A stretch of DNA of 64,000 nt, taken from an uncultured Clostridia bacterium. GTDB lineage: Bacteria; Bacillota; Clostridia; TANB77; CAG-508. The DNA lies in assembly GCA_934130355.1 (NCBI GenBank), contig CAKOXV010000008.1, positions 14,310 through 78,309 of the forward strand, in the 5' to 3' direction. The notes below the pieces were generated by a model that saw nothing but the letters and a program-made list of their open reading frames with translations, had not been told where the DNA came from and searched no databases. Made by a program: the position numbers and the translations under genes. This document shows, piece after piece, positions 55,101 through 63,012 of the stretch. Position 1 is the first letter of the stretch. Each line of letters opens with the position of its first letter.

Positions 55101-55877
55101 TAATCCATTAAATAAGCTTCTTGCAGCTTCTACTGTTGGAAGTTCTCCAGGTCTTAATTTTTTGTAAATTTCAATTAATGCTTCTTCACCTGTTTTTATT
55201 GGATCTTTTTGAATTGTTGTTTCTAATAAGCTTTCATCTCCAAATAATGCTCTTATTTGATCATCTGATATTAATCCGATTGCTCTTAATAATGTTGTTA
55301 CAGGTATTTTTCTTGTTCTATCTACACGTACCCAGAACATGTCATTTCCATCTGTTTCGTATTCTATCCATGCTCCTCTTAATGGCATTACTGTTGATGT
55401 GTATGTTTTCTTTCCTGTTTTTGTATCAAAAATTTCATCATAATAGCATCCTGGTGAACGTACTAATTGGCTTACTACAACTCTTTCAGCTCCATTTATA
55501 ATAAATGTTCCACTTTCTGTCATTAGTGGAAAATCTCCTAAATAGATTTCTTGTTCTTTGATTTCTCCAGATTCACGATTTATTAATCTTACTTTTACGT
55601 GTAATCTTGTTGAATATGTAGCATCTCTTTCTTTTGCTTCTTCTTCAGTGTATTTTGTTTTGTCTTCCATGTAATAATCGAAGAATTCTAGAACTAAGTT
55701 TCCTGAGTAATCAATTATTGGTGAAATATCTTTTAATACTTCTCCAAGTCCTTCTTCTATAAACCAGTCGTAAGAATCTTTTTGAACTTTGATTAGGTTT
55801 GGCATTTCAATATAGTCGCCAACCTTTGAAAAATCTTTACGAGTTGTTCTTTCGAACTTAACTTCTTTGATTTCCAA
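52140..55877 (-). CDS. rpoB: RNA polymerase beta subunit
   Basis: 1245 residues with all hallmark regions: [20 protein letters not shown] and the following [13 protein letters not shown] (rifampicin region; the residues usual for sensitivity look present), [27 protein letters not shown], and [20 protein letters not shown] near the C-terminus. The last 75 or so residues are a strongly acidic Asp/Glu tail. TTG start with GGAG nine bases upstream. It begins its own transcript, without rplJ/rplL upstream. Confidence 0.98.
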   Translation of the reverse strand: [1245 protein letters not shown]

Positions 55878-56090
55878 AATAAATCACTCCTTATAAAAAA
55901 TTAAGCAGCTTATATTTATTTTATTTAGAAAAATCCCCTCTTAAAATATAACTCTATAAAGTTTTGTTAATTGTCTGCTTTTACAATCTTCTCTACTCCA
56001 TTTTGTATATATCCAATTCTTATTTTTCTAATTTAAAAACTATTGAATTAATCTGCAGTACTTGTCTACTGCGTAAAATATACGTTTAAT

Positions 56091-56120
56091 ATCATATCAC
56101 ATTTTTACAAGTTTTGTCAA
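56091..56120 (-). promoter_or_regulatory. rpoB operon promoter
   Basis: Minus strand TTGACA (56115-56120), 18-base spacer, TATGAT (56091-56096). It overlaps the last codons of the unknown upstream gene and leaves a leader of about 210 bases, which contains a cagta..tactg inverted repeat near 56057-56075. Confidence 0.65.
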
Positions 56121-56442
56121 TGTTTTTGACTGTATTTTTTATAAAAATAATATTGCTTTGTTTTGTTTCAAGTTCAATCTGTAATTCTTTATTTATTCTA
56201 AAAACAAGTATTGCATAATTATTAGCTTTATATTCTAAATAAATGTTTTGAACATCATCTAAATCAATGTCTAAATATATATCATCACAAGCTTCTATTG
56301 TTAAAATTTCTTCATCTATTTTGTAATTCAATTTTTGCATGTAAAATTTACATTCTATTAACCCTGATATTGTAACTTTAACATTTCTTTGCCAAAAAAT
56401 TTGCATTATTTTTTCTATTTCATATTCAAATTTATTTTTCAT
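56092..56442 (-). CDS. Small unknown protein, paralogue of the 57652 gene
   Basis: 116 residues, no signal peptide or membrane segment. Predicted beta-strand-rich core: KVTISGLIECKFYMQKLNYKI, then DIYLDIDLDDVQNIYLE and YAILVFRINKELQIELE. The core aligns by eye with the 89-residue protein at 57652-57921 (shared pattern I..NG.I..[QK]F.M.KL....D..L.....D.YL...L...Q.I). Function unknown. Its last codons carry the rpoB promoter. Confidence 0.65.
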   Translation of the reverse strand: MKNKFEYEIEKIMQIFWQRNVKVTISGLIECKFYMQKLNYKIDEEILTIEACDDIYLDIDLDDVQNIYLEYKANNYAILVFRINKELQIELETKQSNIIFIKNTVKNIDKTCKNVI

Positions 56443-56707
56443 ACTAATTACTCCTTTGCTATTAAATTATTTTATTAGTCTTTTCCTCCTTTCAGGCATA
56501 ATTAATACACCTATCGCACTTTATACAATATTTTTTTCTTGAGTATGTTTTGGGGTAATTTAGTTTTTTAGTTTCTAAATTATTTTGAAAAAAATTTTTA
56601 AAATTGATGTGCTCTTGAAATAGCACAAAATAAATTATTATACAAAATTTGTATGTTAGTATTTTAACAAAATTTATTATTTTTTGCAATGTTTTGCTTT
56701 TAAATTC

Positions 56708-56735
56708 TTGACTTTTTTATATGATATAGTAAAAT
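56708..56735 (+). promoter_or_regulatory. Promoter of the COG2426 gene
   Basis: TTGACT (56708-56713), 16-base spacer, TAAAAT (56730-56735). Confidence 0.55.
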
Positions 56736-56765
56736 GATATAAATTAAATTTGAAGGGAGAAAAAA

Positions 56766-57323
56766 ATGGCAAATTTACCATTAGTAGTTAAATACATATT
56801 AGTCTTTTTTGTATCTATGGTTCCAATCGTAGAATTAAGAGGAGCAATTCCTATTGCAGAAGGTCTAAATTTAAACATATTTTTATATTATCCAATAGCA
56901 ATTTTAGGAAATATGGTTCCTGTTCCTTTTATCTATTTATTTGCAAGAAAAGTCCTTGAATGGGGAAAAGACAAAAAATATATTGGTAAATTTTTCACTT
57001 GGTGTTTAGATAAAGGTGAAAAAGGTGGAGAAAAATTAAAAGAAACAGCAGGTTCTCGTGGTATATTTGGGGCTTTATTAATATTTGTAGGAATTCCTTT
57101 ACCTGGAACAGGTGCTTGGACTGGTACTTTAGCAGCTAGCTTTTTAAAACTTGACTTTAAAACAAGTATTTCTGCTGTAACTTTAGGTGTATTATTAGCA
57201 GGAATAATAATGTCATTAGGAAGTAAAATCGTTGCTGCTCTAGGGTGGCTTGGAGTATTAGCAATCATTGTTATAATATTAGTAATTATACTAATATCTA
57301 TTTTAATTAAAAAGAAAAAATAA
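56766..57323 (+). CDS. COG2426 small multidrug-export-type membrane protein
   Basis: 185 residues with about four membrane segments. Diagnostic stretches are VPIVELRGAIPIAEGLNLN near the N-terminus, GNMVPVPFIYLFARKVL, and GIPLPGTGAWTGTLAASFL; the C-terminus is a long hydrophobic helix ending KKKK. This is the DUF/COG2426 family, often called small multi-drug export protein although transport is not well proven. GGGAG precedes ATG. Own promoter and a small hairpin (57339-57360) after the stop. Confidence 0.85.
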   Translation: MANLPLVVKYILVFFVSMVPIVELRGAIPIAEGLNLNIFLYYPIAILGNMVPVPFIYLFARKVLEWGKDKKYIGKFFTWCLDKGEKGGEKLKETAGSRGIFGALLIFVGIPLPGTGAWTGTLAASFLKLDFKTSISAVTLGVLLAGIIMSLGSKIVAALGWLGVLAIIVIILVIILISILIKKKK

Positions 57324-57338
57324 AATATTAAATTTGCA

Positions 57339-57360
57339 ATGCACTCAATTATGGGTGCAT
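57339..57360 (+). terminator. Hairpin after the COG2426 gene
   Basis: atgcactc/gggtgcat with one G-T pair, followed by a T-rich stretch. Confidence 0.55.
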
Positions 57361-57408
57361 ATTTATTTCTTTTTATGTTATAAAATTATTGCATAAGGAG
57401 GAATTTTG

Positions 57409-57609
57409 ATGAATAAATTAAAAATACCAGAAAATCATAGCGGAGTAAGTAAAACTCTTCGCTTGCCAGAAAATATTGTAGAAGATGTACAAAAATTAGC
57501 AGACCTAAAAAACCTCTCTTTTAACAAAACTATTATTTCTTTACTTGAATTTGGTTTAGATAATCTTGATGGCGATGATAAAATGGCTTTAAAAAGCAAA
57601 AATAAATAG
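57409..57609 (+). CDS. Ribbon-helix-helix (CopG/Arc-like) DNA-binding protein
   Basis: 66 residues: a strand segment SKTLRLPENIVEDVQKLAD followed by LKNLSFNKTIISLLEFGLDNL, the classic RHH strand-helix-helix arrangement. AAGGAGG lies seven bases before ATG 57409. No toxin gene follows; it ends at a convergent terminator. RHH proteins are often antitoxins or plasmid regulators, and MazE-type antitoxins of Firmicutes are RHH proteins, but there is no direct link to the mazF at 8476. Confidence 0.75.
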   Translation: MNKLKIPENHSGVSKTLRLPENIVEDVQKLADLKNLSFNKTIISLLEFGLDNLDGDDKMALKSKNK

Positions 57610-57610
57610 A

Positions 57611-57649
57611 AAGAACTAAGATTTTCATTTTCAGAAAATCTTAGTTCTT
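57611..57649. terminator. Bidirectional terminator
   Basis: 16-bp perfect stem aagaactaagattttc/gaaaatcttagttctt with a 7-base loop, between convergent genes. Confidence 0.9.
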
Positions 57650-57651
57650 CT

Positions 57652-57921
57652 TTATATACTAATTTCTATTTCTGTATCATTATCTAAGAAAAAAACGACC
57701 TTGTTTTTACTAATTTCTATTTGATATGCTTGATTTAAATTTAATGACAAATATACTTCTTTTGATTCATCTCTCAAGTTTAATACATCATCTTTTAACA
57801 TATATATTAATTTATTCATAAAAAATTGAGTAACTATAAAACCATTTTGGCTTATTTTTATAGGCTTACCTTTTAGTTCATCTAAACAATTTTCTATTTT
57901 TACAACCATTTGATTATTCAT
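57652..57921 (-). CDS. Small unknown protein, paralogue of the 56092 gene
   Basis: 89 residues, soluble, beta-rich: GKPIKISQNGFIVTQFFMNK, LKDDVLNLRDESKEVYLSLN, and VVFFLDNDTEIEIS. It resembles the core of the 116-residue protein at 56092, suggesting duplication; the two flank the COG2426 and RHH genes. AAGGA precedes the ATG. Function unknown. Confidence 0.65.
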   Translation of the reverse strand: MNNQMVVKIENCLDELKGKPIKISQNGFIVTQFFMNKLIYMLKDDVLNLRDESKEVYLSLNLNQAYQIEISKNKVVFFLDNDTEIEISI

Positions 57922-58065
57922 ATCTTTCCTTCTTTCTTAGTTTAGTTATATTTTACCTATATTAACCTTTTTTATTCTATTTCCACCTCATTTCACTGCG
58001 CACAGTAAAAATTTACTAATTTGATTCATGCTTATTTTTTTTATTGATTGTAAATTTGCTTAGAA

Positions 58066-58096
58066 AAAACATGTCAATAAGCTATTGACATGTTTT
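58066..58096 (-). terminator. Terminator after the AI-2E-family gene
   Basis: 14-bp perfect stem aaaacatgtcaata/tattgacatgtttt with a 3-base loop. Confidence 0.85.
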
Positions 58097-58132
58097 TATA
58101 TTAACATTTTTTATTTTCTTTTTCAATACTTT

Positions 58133-59272
58133 TTATTCATATTTCTTTTGGATTTTAAAATCAATATAATCATTTATAAGAATTTTTAATACTGCAATTA
58201 CAGGCACTGCTAAAAACATTCCTATAACTCCAAAATATGCTCCTCCAACAGTTACTGCAAATATTACAAGTAATGGACTAATTTCTAGTGAATCTCCTAA
58301 TATCTTTGGATTTATAATATTAGAATCTACTTGTTGTAATATTATTACTACAATTGTCATTATTATTGCTTGTGATAATCCTCCTGTAATTGTTGTTATT
58401 ATTATACTTATTCCAACTGCTACAATTGCTCCAAAATAAGGTATGATATTAAATAGACCTATAATAAATCCTAATAATACTGCATATTTTACTCCAATTA
58501 TACTCATAGCAATTGTTTCTATAATTCCAACAACAATAGCATCTATTAATTGTCCACTTATAAATTTGAAAAATACTGTATTAGAACTATTAACATATTT
58601 TCCTATTTGTATTGAAACTTTTTCATCAAACATTGCTAGTCCAATCTTCTTGAAGAATCTAACAATTGCTCCTCTTTGTAGCAATATATATACAGATACT
58701 ACTATTGTTACAAAAGCATCAAATATTCCACTAGCAACTCCTAATACACTTTTTATGTATGTTGTAATTCTATCTGGATTTAAATATTGTTTAAGATCTA
58801 TATTTTGAATTGTCTCTCCAAAATTTTTAACAGCTTCTACTACAATCTCATTTTTTAATAAAGATTCTTCTGGTAACTCATTCAGTCTTGCTATTGCTGA
58901 GTTCCAATATCCTTGAAAATTATTTACTAATTCTATTACACTATCTTTAATAATTGGTAATATAACATTTACTAGTAATATAATTGCTAGTGCTACTAAT
59001 ATATATGTAACTAACACACTTAATCTTCTTGCTCTTTTCTTAAAAAATTTGCGTTTTGATTTTAAGAAAATTTTTTCCAATCTCGAAGCAGGTATATATA
59101 ACAAATATGCCAATAATGCCCCAGCTAAAAATGGTGTTATAACACCAATAAAATTATTTATTGCCCCACCTATTGCTGTAAAATTATCCAAAAATTTATA
59201 CACTAATATAACAGCAACAGCTAATAAAAACCAGTACATCCATTTTGATAAATTTCTTTTTACTTCTCCCAT
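58133..59272 (-). CDS. AI-2E family transporter (YhhT/YtvI-like)
   Basis: 379-residue membrane protein with about eight segments. N-terminal LDNFTAIGGAINNFIGVITPFLAG, an extracellular helical insert (about 130-190), then GFIIGLFNIIPYFGAIVAVG and VGGAYFGVIGMFLAVPVIAVL, both hallmarks of the family. Members are variously linked to autoinducer or Na+/H+ exchange and sporulation; substrate cannot be assigned. Lies 11 bases after xth with GGAGG before ATG. Confidence 0.9.
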   Translation of the reverse strand: MGEVKRNLSKWMYWFLLAVAVILVYKFLDNFTAIGGAINNFIGVITPFLAGALLAYLLYIPASRLEKIFLKSKRKFFKKRARRLSVLVTYILVALAIILLVNVILPIIKDSVIELVNNFQGYWNSAIARLNELPEESLLKNEIVVEAVKNFGETIQNIDLKQYLNPDRITTYIKSVLGVASGIFDAFVTIVVSVYILLQRGAIVRFFKKIGLAMFDEKVSIQIGKYVNSSNTVFFKFISGQLIDAIVVGIIETIAMSIIGVKYAVLLGFIIGLFNIIPYFGAIVAVGISIIITTITGGLSQAIIMTIVVIILQQVDSNIINPKILGDSLEISPLLVIFAVTVGGAYFGVIGMFLAVPVIAVLKILINDYIDFKIQKKYE

Positions 59273-59283
59273 AATTTTGCCTC

Positions 59284-60039
59284 CTATAAATTTATTTCTA
59301 ACTCAACAGGACAATGGTCACTTCCATATATTTCTTGGTGAATTTTTGCTTCTACAATTTTTTTCTCAATACTTTCTGATACTATAAAATAATCAATTCT
59401 CCAGCCGACGTTTTTTTCTCTAGCATGTCCCATATATGACCACCAACTATATTCCTCTTTTTTATCTGGATACAAATATCTAAAAGTATCAGTAAAACCT
59501 GATTGTAATAGTTCTGTCATCTTTCCTCTTTCTTCATCAGTAAATCCTGCATTACCTCTATTTGATTTTGGATTTTTTATATCTATTTCTTCATGTGCTA
59601 CATTTAAGTCCCCACACATAATTACTGGTTTAGTTTCATTTAATTTTAATAAATATTTTCTCACTTCATCTTCCCAAATCATTCTGTAATCTAATCTCTC
59701 TAATTCTCTTTTAGCATTTGGGGTATATATTGTTACCATATAAAATTTTTCGAATTCTAATGTGATTACTCTTCCTTCTTTGTCATGTTCCTCTATACCA
59801 ATTCCATAGCTTACTTTTAATGGTTCTTGTTTTGTGAATATTGCTGTTCCTGAATATCCTTTTTTTTCTGCACTATTCCAATAACTTTTGTATCCATCAA
59901 ATTTTAAGTCTATTTGTTCTGGTTGACATTTTGTTTCTTGTATACAAAATATGTCAGCATCTATTTCTTTGAAAAATTTTTCAAAACCTTTCGTTAAACA
60001 TGCTCTTATTCCATTTACATTCCATGAGATTAGTTTCAT
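59284..60039 (-). CDS. xth: Exodeoxyribonuclease III / AP endonuclease
   Basis: Base-excision-repair enzyme of 251 residues. Starts MKLISWNVNGIRA, then FCIQETKCQPEQ (metal Glu), YTPNAK, CGDLNVAHEEIDI (catalytic Asp/Asn), GFTDTFRYLYP, YSWWSY and near the end GSDHCPVELEI (catalytic His). Complete family pattern of ExoA/XthA type. Cotranscribed with the transporter gene. Confidence 0.95.
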   Translation of the reverse strand: MKLISWNVNGIRACLTKGFEKFFKEIDADIFCIQETKCQPEQIDLKFDGYKSYWNSAEKKGYSGTAIFTKQEPLKVSYGIGIEEHDKEGRVITLEFEKFYMVTIYTPNAKRELERLDYRMIWEDEVRKYLLKLNETKPVIMCGDLNVAHEEIDIKNPKSNRGNAGFTDEERGKMTELLQSGFTDTFRYLYPDKKEEYSWWSYMGHAREKNVGWRIDYFIVSESIEKKIVEAKIHQEIYGSDHCPVELEINL

Positions 60040-60156
60040 ATCTCGTATTCTCCTATTTGTTTATTTTTCGCTTTAATTATAACATGTTTGATTTATTTTT
60101 CAAAGAGTTTGCATAAATTTTGTTTAATTTATTGTATCTTTAAGAAAACTAAAAAA

Positions 60157-60185
60157 CGAAATTAAGTGATAATCACTCAATTTCG
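60157..60185 (-). terminator. tsf terminator
   Basis: 13-bp stem cgaaattaagtga/tcactcaatttcg with one mismatch, ten bases after the tsf stop. Confidence 0.85.
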
Positions 60186-60194
60186 CTTTTAATT

Positions 60195-61070
60195 TTATTG
60201 TAGTTGTTTCATAACTTCTTCTGCAAAGTTTTCTTCTTTTTTCTCGATTCCTTCACCTTTTTCAAATCTTGCAAATTCTACAACTTTAGCATCTTTTAAA
60301 ACTTGAGATACTTTCATGCTTGGGTCTTTTACAAATTCTTGATCTACTAAACATATTTCTTCATAGAATTTATTTATTCTTCCCATAACTATTTTTTCAG
60401 CTATAGCTTCTGGTTTTCCTTCATTCATTGTTTGTGCTTTTAATATTTCTTTTTCTTTTTCAACTCTTTCTGCTGGAACTGTTTCTCTATTTACAAATTC
60501 AGGTCTTGCAGCTGCTATTTGCATACAGATGTCTTTCGCTAATTCTTTGTTTCCATTTTTCATGTTAACTAAAACTGCAATTTTTCCATCTCCATGGATA
60601 TATTTTTCAACTAAACCATCTGTAGTTTCAAATCTTGCAAATCTTCTTATTGACATATTTTCGCCAATTGTTGCTATTTTGCCTATTAATACTTCATTAA
60701 CAGTTTTTCCTTCTTCTGCTATTGAAGGTTCTGCTAATAAGTCTTCAACAGTCGCTGGATTATTTTTTACAACTTGTTTTGCAACATCCATTACAAATGT
60801 TTTGAATTCTTCATTTTTAGCAACGAAATCTGTTTCTGCATTAACTTCTACAATTGCTCCTACTTTTCCGTCTTCAGTAACATATGCTTCTACTAACCCT
60901 TCTGCTGCAATTCTTCCAGATTTTTTTGCAGCTTTTGCAATTCCTCTTTCACGTAAAAGCTCTGATGCTTTTTCTAAGTCTCCATCTGTTTCTGTTAAAA
61001 CTTTTTTGCAGTCCATCATTCCTGCTCCTGTTTTTTCTCTTAATTCTTTAACTAATGACGCTGTAACCAT
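60195..61070 (-). CDS. tsf: Elongation factor Ts
   Basis: Nucleotide-exchange factor for EF-Tu, 291 residues. N-terminal VKELREKTGAGMMDCKKVL and RGIAKAAKKSGRIAAEGLV, then VEVNAETDFVAKNEEF, the TDFVAKN motif that contacts EF-Tu. Core dimerisation domain and C-terminal helix complete. Cotranscribed after rpsB (72-base gap). Confidence 0.97.
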   Translation of the reverse strand: MVTASLVKELREKTGAGMMDCKKVLTETDGDLEKASELLRERGIAKAAKKSGRIAAEGLVEAYVTEDGKVGAIVEVNAETDFVAKNEEFKTFVMDVAKQVVKNNPATVEDLLAEPSIAEEGKTVNEVLIGKIATIGENMSIRRFARFETTDGLVEKYIHGDGKIAVLVNMKNGNKELAKDICMQIAAARPEFVNRETVPAERVEKEKEILKAQTMNEGKPEAIAEKIVMGRINKFYEEICLVDQEFVKDPSMKVSQVLKDAKVVEFARFEKGEGIEKKEENFAEEVMKQLQ

Positions 61071-61142
61071 TTATACATTCCTCCTAATTTTATAAAAATA
61101 GAGTAGAGCAGTATAGCCCCACTCTTATATTTAAAACTTTTA

Positions 61143-61919
61143 TTATTCAGCAACTGTTTCTTCTGCTTCAGCTACTACTTGTTCCATTGTTTCAGCTTCT
61201 TCAGCTACATCTTGTTCTGCAACTGGTTCAAAGCTTTCACCTTGTTTTCCTTCAATAACTGCATTTGCCATAACATCTGCTATTAATTTAACAGCTCTTA
61301 TTGCATCATCATTTCCTGGAATTGGGTAATCTAAATCTTCTGGATTGCAGTTTGTATCTACAATTCCTACTACTGGAATGTTTAGCTTTTTAGCTTCTAA
61401 TATTGCTATTCTTTCTTTTTTAGGATCTACTAAGAATATAACTCCTGGTAATTTGTCCATTTCTTTGATTCCACCAAGGTTTTTCTCTAATTTTTCCATT
61501 TCTTTTTTAAGTAATATTACTTCTTTTTTTGGTAATACATCAAATGTACCGTCTTGTTCCATTGTTTCTAGGTCTTTTAATCTTTGAATTCTTTTTTGAA
61601 TTGTATCAAAGTTTGTTAACATTCCACCTAACCATCTTTGATCAACATAGTACATTCCGCTCTTAATTGCTGCATCTTTCATGCATTCTTGAGCTTGTTT
61701 TTTTGTTCCAACAAATAGAACTGTTTTTCCTTCTTCTACTTGTTCTTTGATGAATTCATATGCTTCATCAATCTTTTTTGAAGCTTTTTGTAAATCAATG
61801 ATGTGGATTCCGTTTCTAGCTTGGAATATGTATTCAGCCATTCTTGGATCCCATCTTCTTGTTTGATGTCCAAAATGAACACCTGCTTCTAGTAATTGTT
61901 TCATTGCAACTACTGCCAT
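61143..61919 (-). CDS. rpsB: 30S ribosomal protein uS2
   Basis: 258 residues: KQLLEAGVHFGHQTRRWDPR, YIFQARNGIHIIDLQK, FVGTKKQAQECMKDAA, YYVDQRWLGGMLTNF and GIVDTNCNPEDLDYPIPGND, followed by a short Glu/Ala-rich tail. Normal length and motifs. First gene of rpsB-tsf, with its own promoter and a leader of about 110 bases. Confidence 0.98.
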   Translation of the reverse strand: MAVVAMKQLLEAGVHFGHQTRRWDPRMAEYIFQARNGIHIIDLQKASKKIDEAYEFIKEQVEEGKTVLFVGTKKQAQECMKDAAIKSGMYYVDQRWLGGMLTNFDTIQKRIQRLKDLETMEQDGTFDVLPKKEVILLKKEMEKLEKNLGGIKEMDKLPGVIFLVDPKKERIAILEAKKLNIPVVGIVDTNCNPEDLDYPIPGNDDAIRAVKLIADVMANAVIEGKQGESFEPVAEQDVAEEAETMEQVVAEAEETVAE

Positions 61920-62040
61920 TTTTGTTCCTCCTTTTTTGTTTTAACTTCCATAAAGTTTCAACATTTGAATGGACCTTAATTAAATTATTTTTAAGGCACT
62001 CCCACGCAAACTCCTCTTTATGTGTTTAATCACGCTAATT

Positions 62041-62068
62041 ATTATACCATATTTTTCATAAAAATCAA
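62041..62068 (-). promoter_or_regulatory. rpsB promoter and leader
   Basis: Minus strand TTGATT (62063-62068), 16-base spacer, TATAAT (62041-62046). The leader contains a gccttaa/ttaaggt hairpin (61974-61998), which could be an uS2 autoregulatory site; that is inference. Confidence 0.65.
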
Positions 62069-62079
62069 TACTTTTTGCA

Positions 62080-63000
62080 TTATTTTATGCAATTTTCTAG
62101 CAATTTTATTTTTATTTCTTGATTTGTATCAATTTTAGCATTAATTCCTATAGGTATAACTGTTTTTTGCTCTATATGTCCAAAATTCTCAGATTTAATA
62201 ATTGGTCCATTAAATTCAGTGCCTAAAATATCTAGCAAAATTTCTTCTAGTTTTACTCCACTTTCATGTGTATAATTTCCAAGCCATATTCCTTTTACTT
62301 TTTTAAAAACATCATTTTGTTTCATATAATATAAATAATTGCTTGCTAAAGCTGGTCCTGTTTCAAATCCTAGTTCTTCAAGAAATAATATTTTATCTGT
62401 AAAATCTATATTATATCTTCCTGATACCATTGCTCTTGTTAAACTTAAATTTCCTCCTATTAATTTTCCCTCTGCTATTCCTTCTTGTATTTTTATATAT
62501 CCTGTTTCTGTTGTTCCAAATTCTAAACTTCCATCTACAAATCTTTTTAAAGCTTCTTTTAAACTATAATCTGTTTCATCTGTAGCTATTGTCTTAAAAT
62601 TTGTTCCATTAAATGTTACTAGTCCAGTTTTTTCAGTAATCATATTAATTAATGATGTTATATCACTGTATCCGCAGATTATTTTGGGATTTTCTCTTAT
62701 CATATCATAATCTAAATATTCAAAAGTCGAATTACTATTTTCTCCACCTTTTGCACACCATATCATTTTAATATCTTTGTCTTTAAACATAGAATTTATA
62801 TCTTCAGATTTTTCTTTTGCTGTTGCACTATATCTGTTAGTATTTGAAAATAAATTTTTAGCAAATTTAACTTTAAATCCTAATTTTTCTACTATTTCTT
62901 TTGCATTTTCAATTTCCTTTATATTTTCATCTATTATTGGATTTGCTGGTGCAATAACACCTATTGTATCACCAATTTTTATTTTTTCTGGAATTATCAT
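62080..63000 (-). CDS. S66 LD-carboxypeptidase family protein
   Basis: 306 residues. N-terminal GDTIGVIAPANPI, KMIWCAKGGENSN, ICGYSDITSLINMI with the nucleophile Ser of the GYSD motif, LTRAMVSG, FLEELGFETGPA (catalytic Glu region) and FGHIEQKTVIPIGINA with the His. This matches the S66 serine peptidases: LD-carboxypeptidase (murein recycling) or MccF (microcin self-immunity). The sequence alone does not decide which. It follows the laccase-domain gene by 12 bases. Confidence 0.88.
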   Translation of the reverse strand: MIIPEKIKIGDTIGVIAPANPIIDENIKEIENAKEIVEKLGFKVKFAKNLFSNTNRYSATAKEKSEDINSMFKDKDIKMIWCAKGGENSNSTFEYLDYDMIRENPKIICGYSDITSLINMITEKTGLVTFNGTNFKTIATDETDYSLKEALKRFVDGSLEFGTTETGYIKIQEGIAEGKLIGGNLSLTRAMVSGRYNIDFTDKILFLEELGFETGPALASNYLYYMKQNDVFKKVKGIWLGNYTHESGVKLEEILLDILGTEFNGPIIKSENFGHIEQKTVIPIGINAKIDTNQEIKIKLLENCIK

Positions 63001-63012
63001 AAATCTTCTCCT

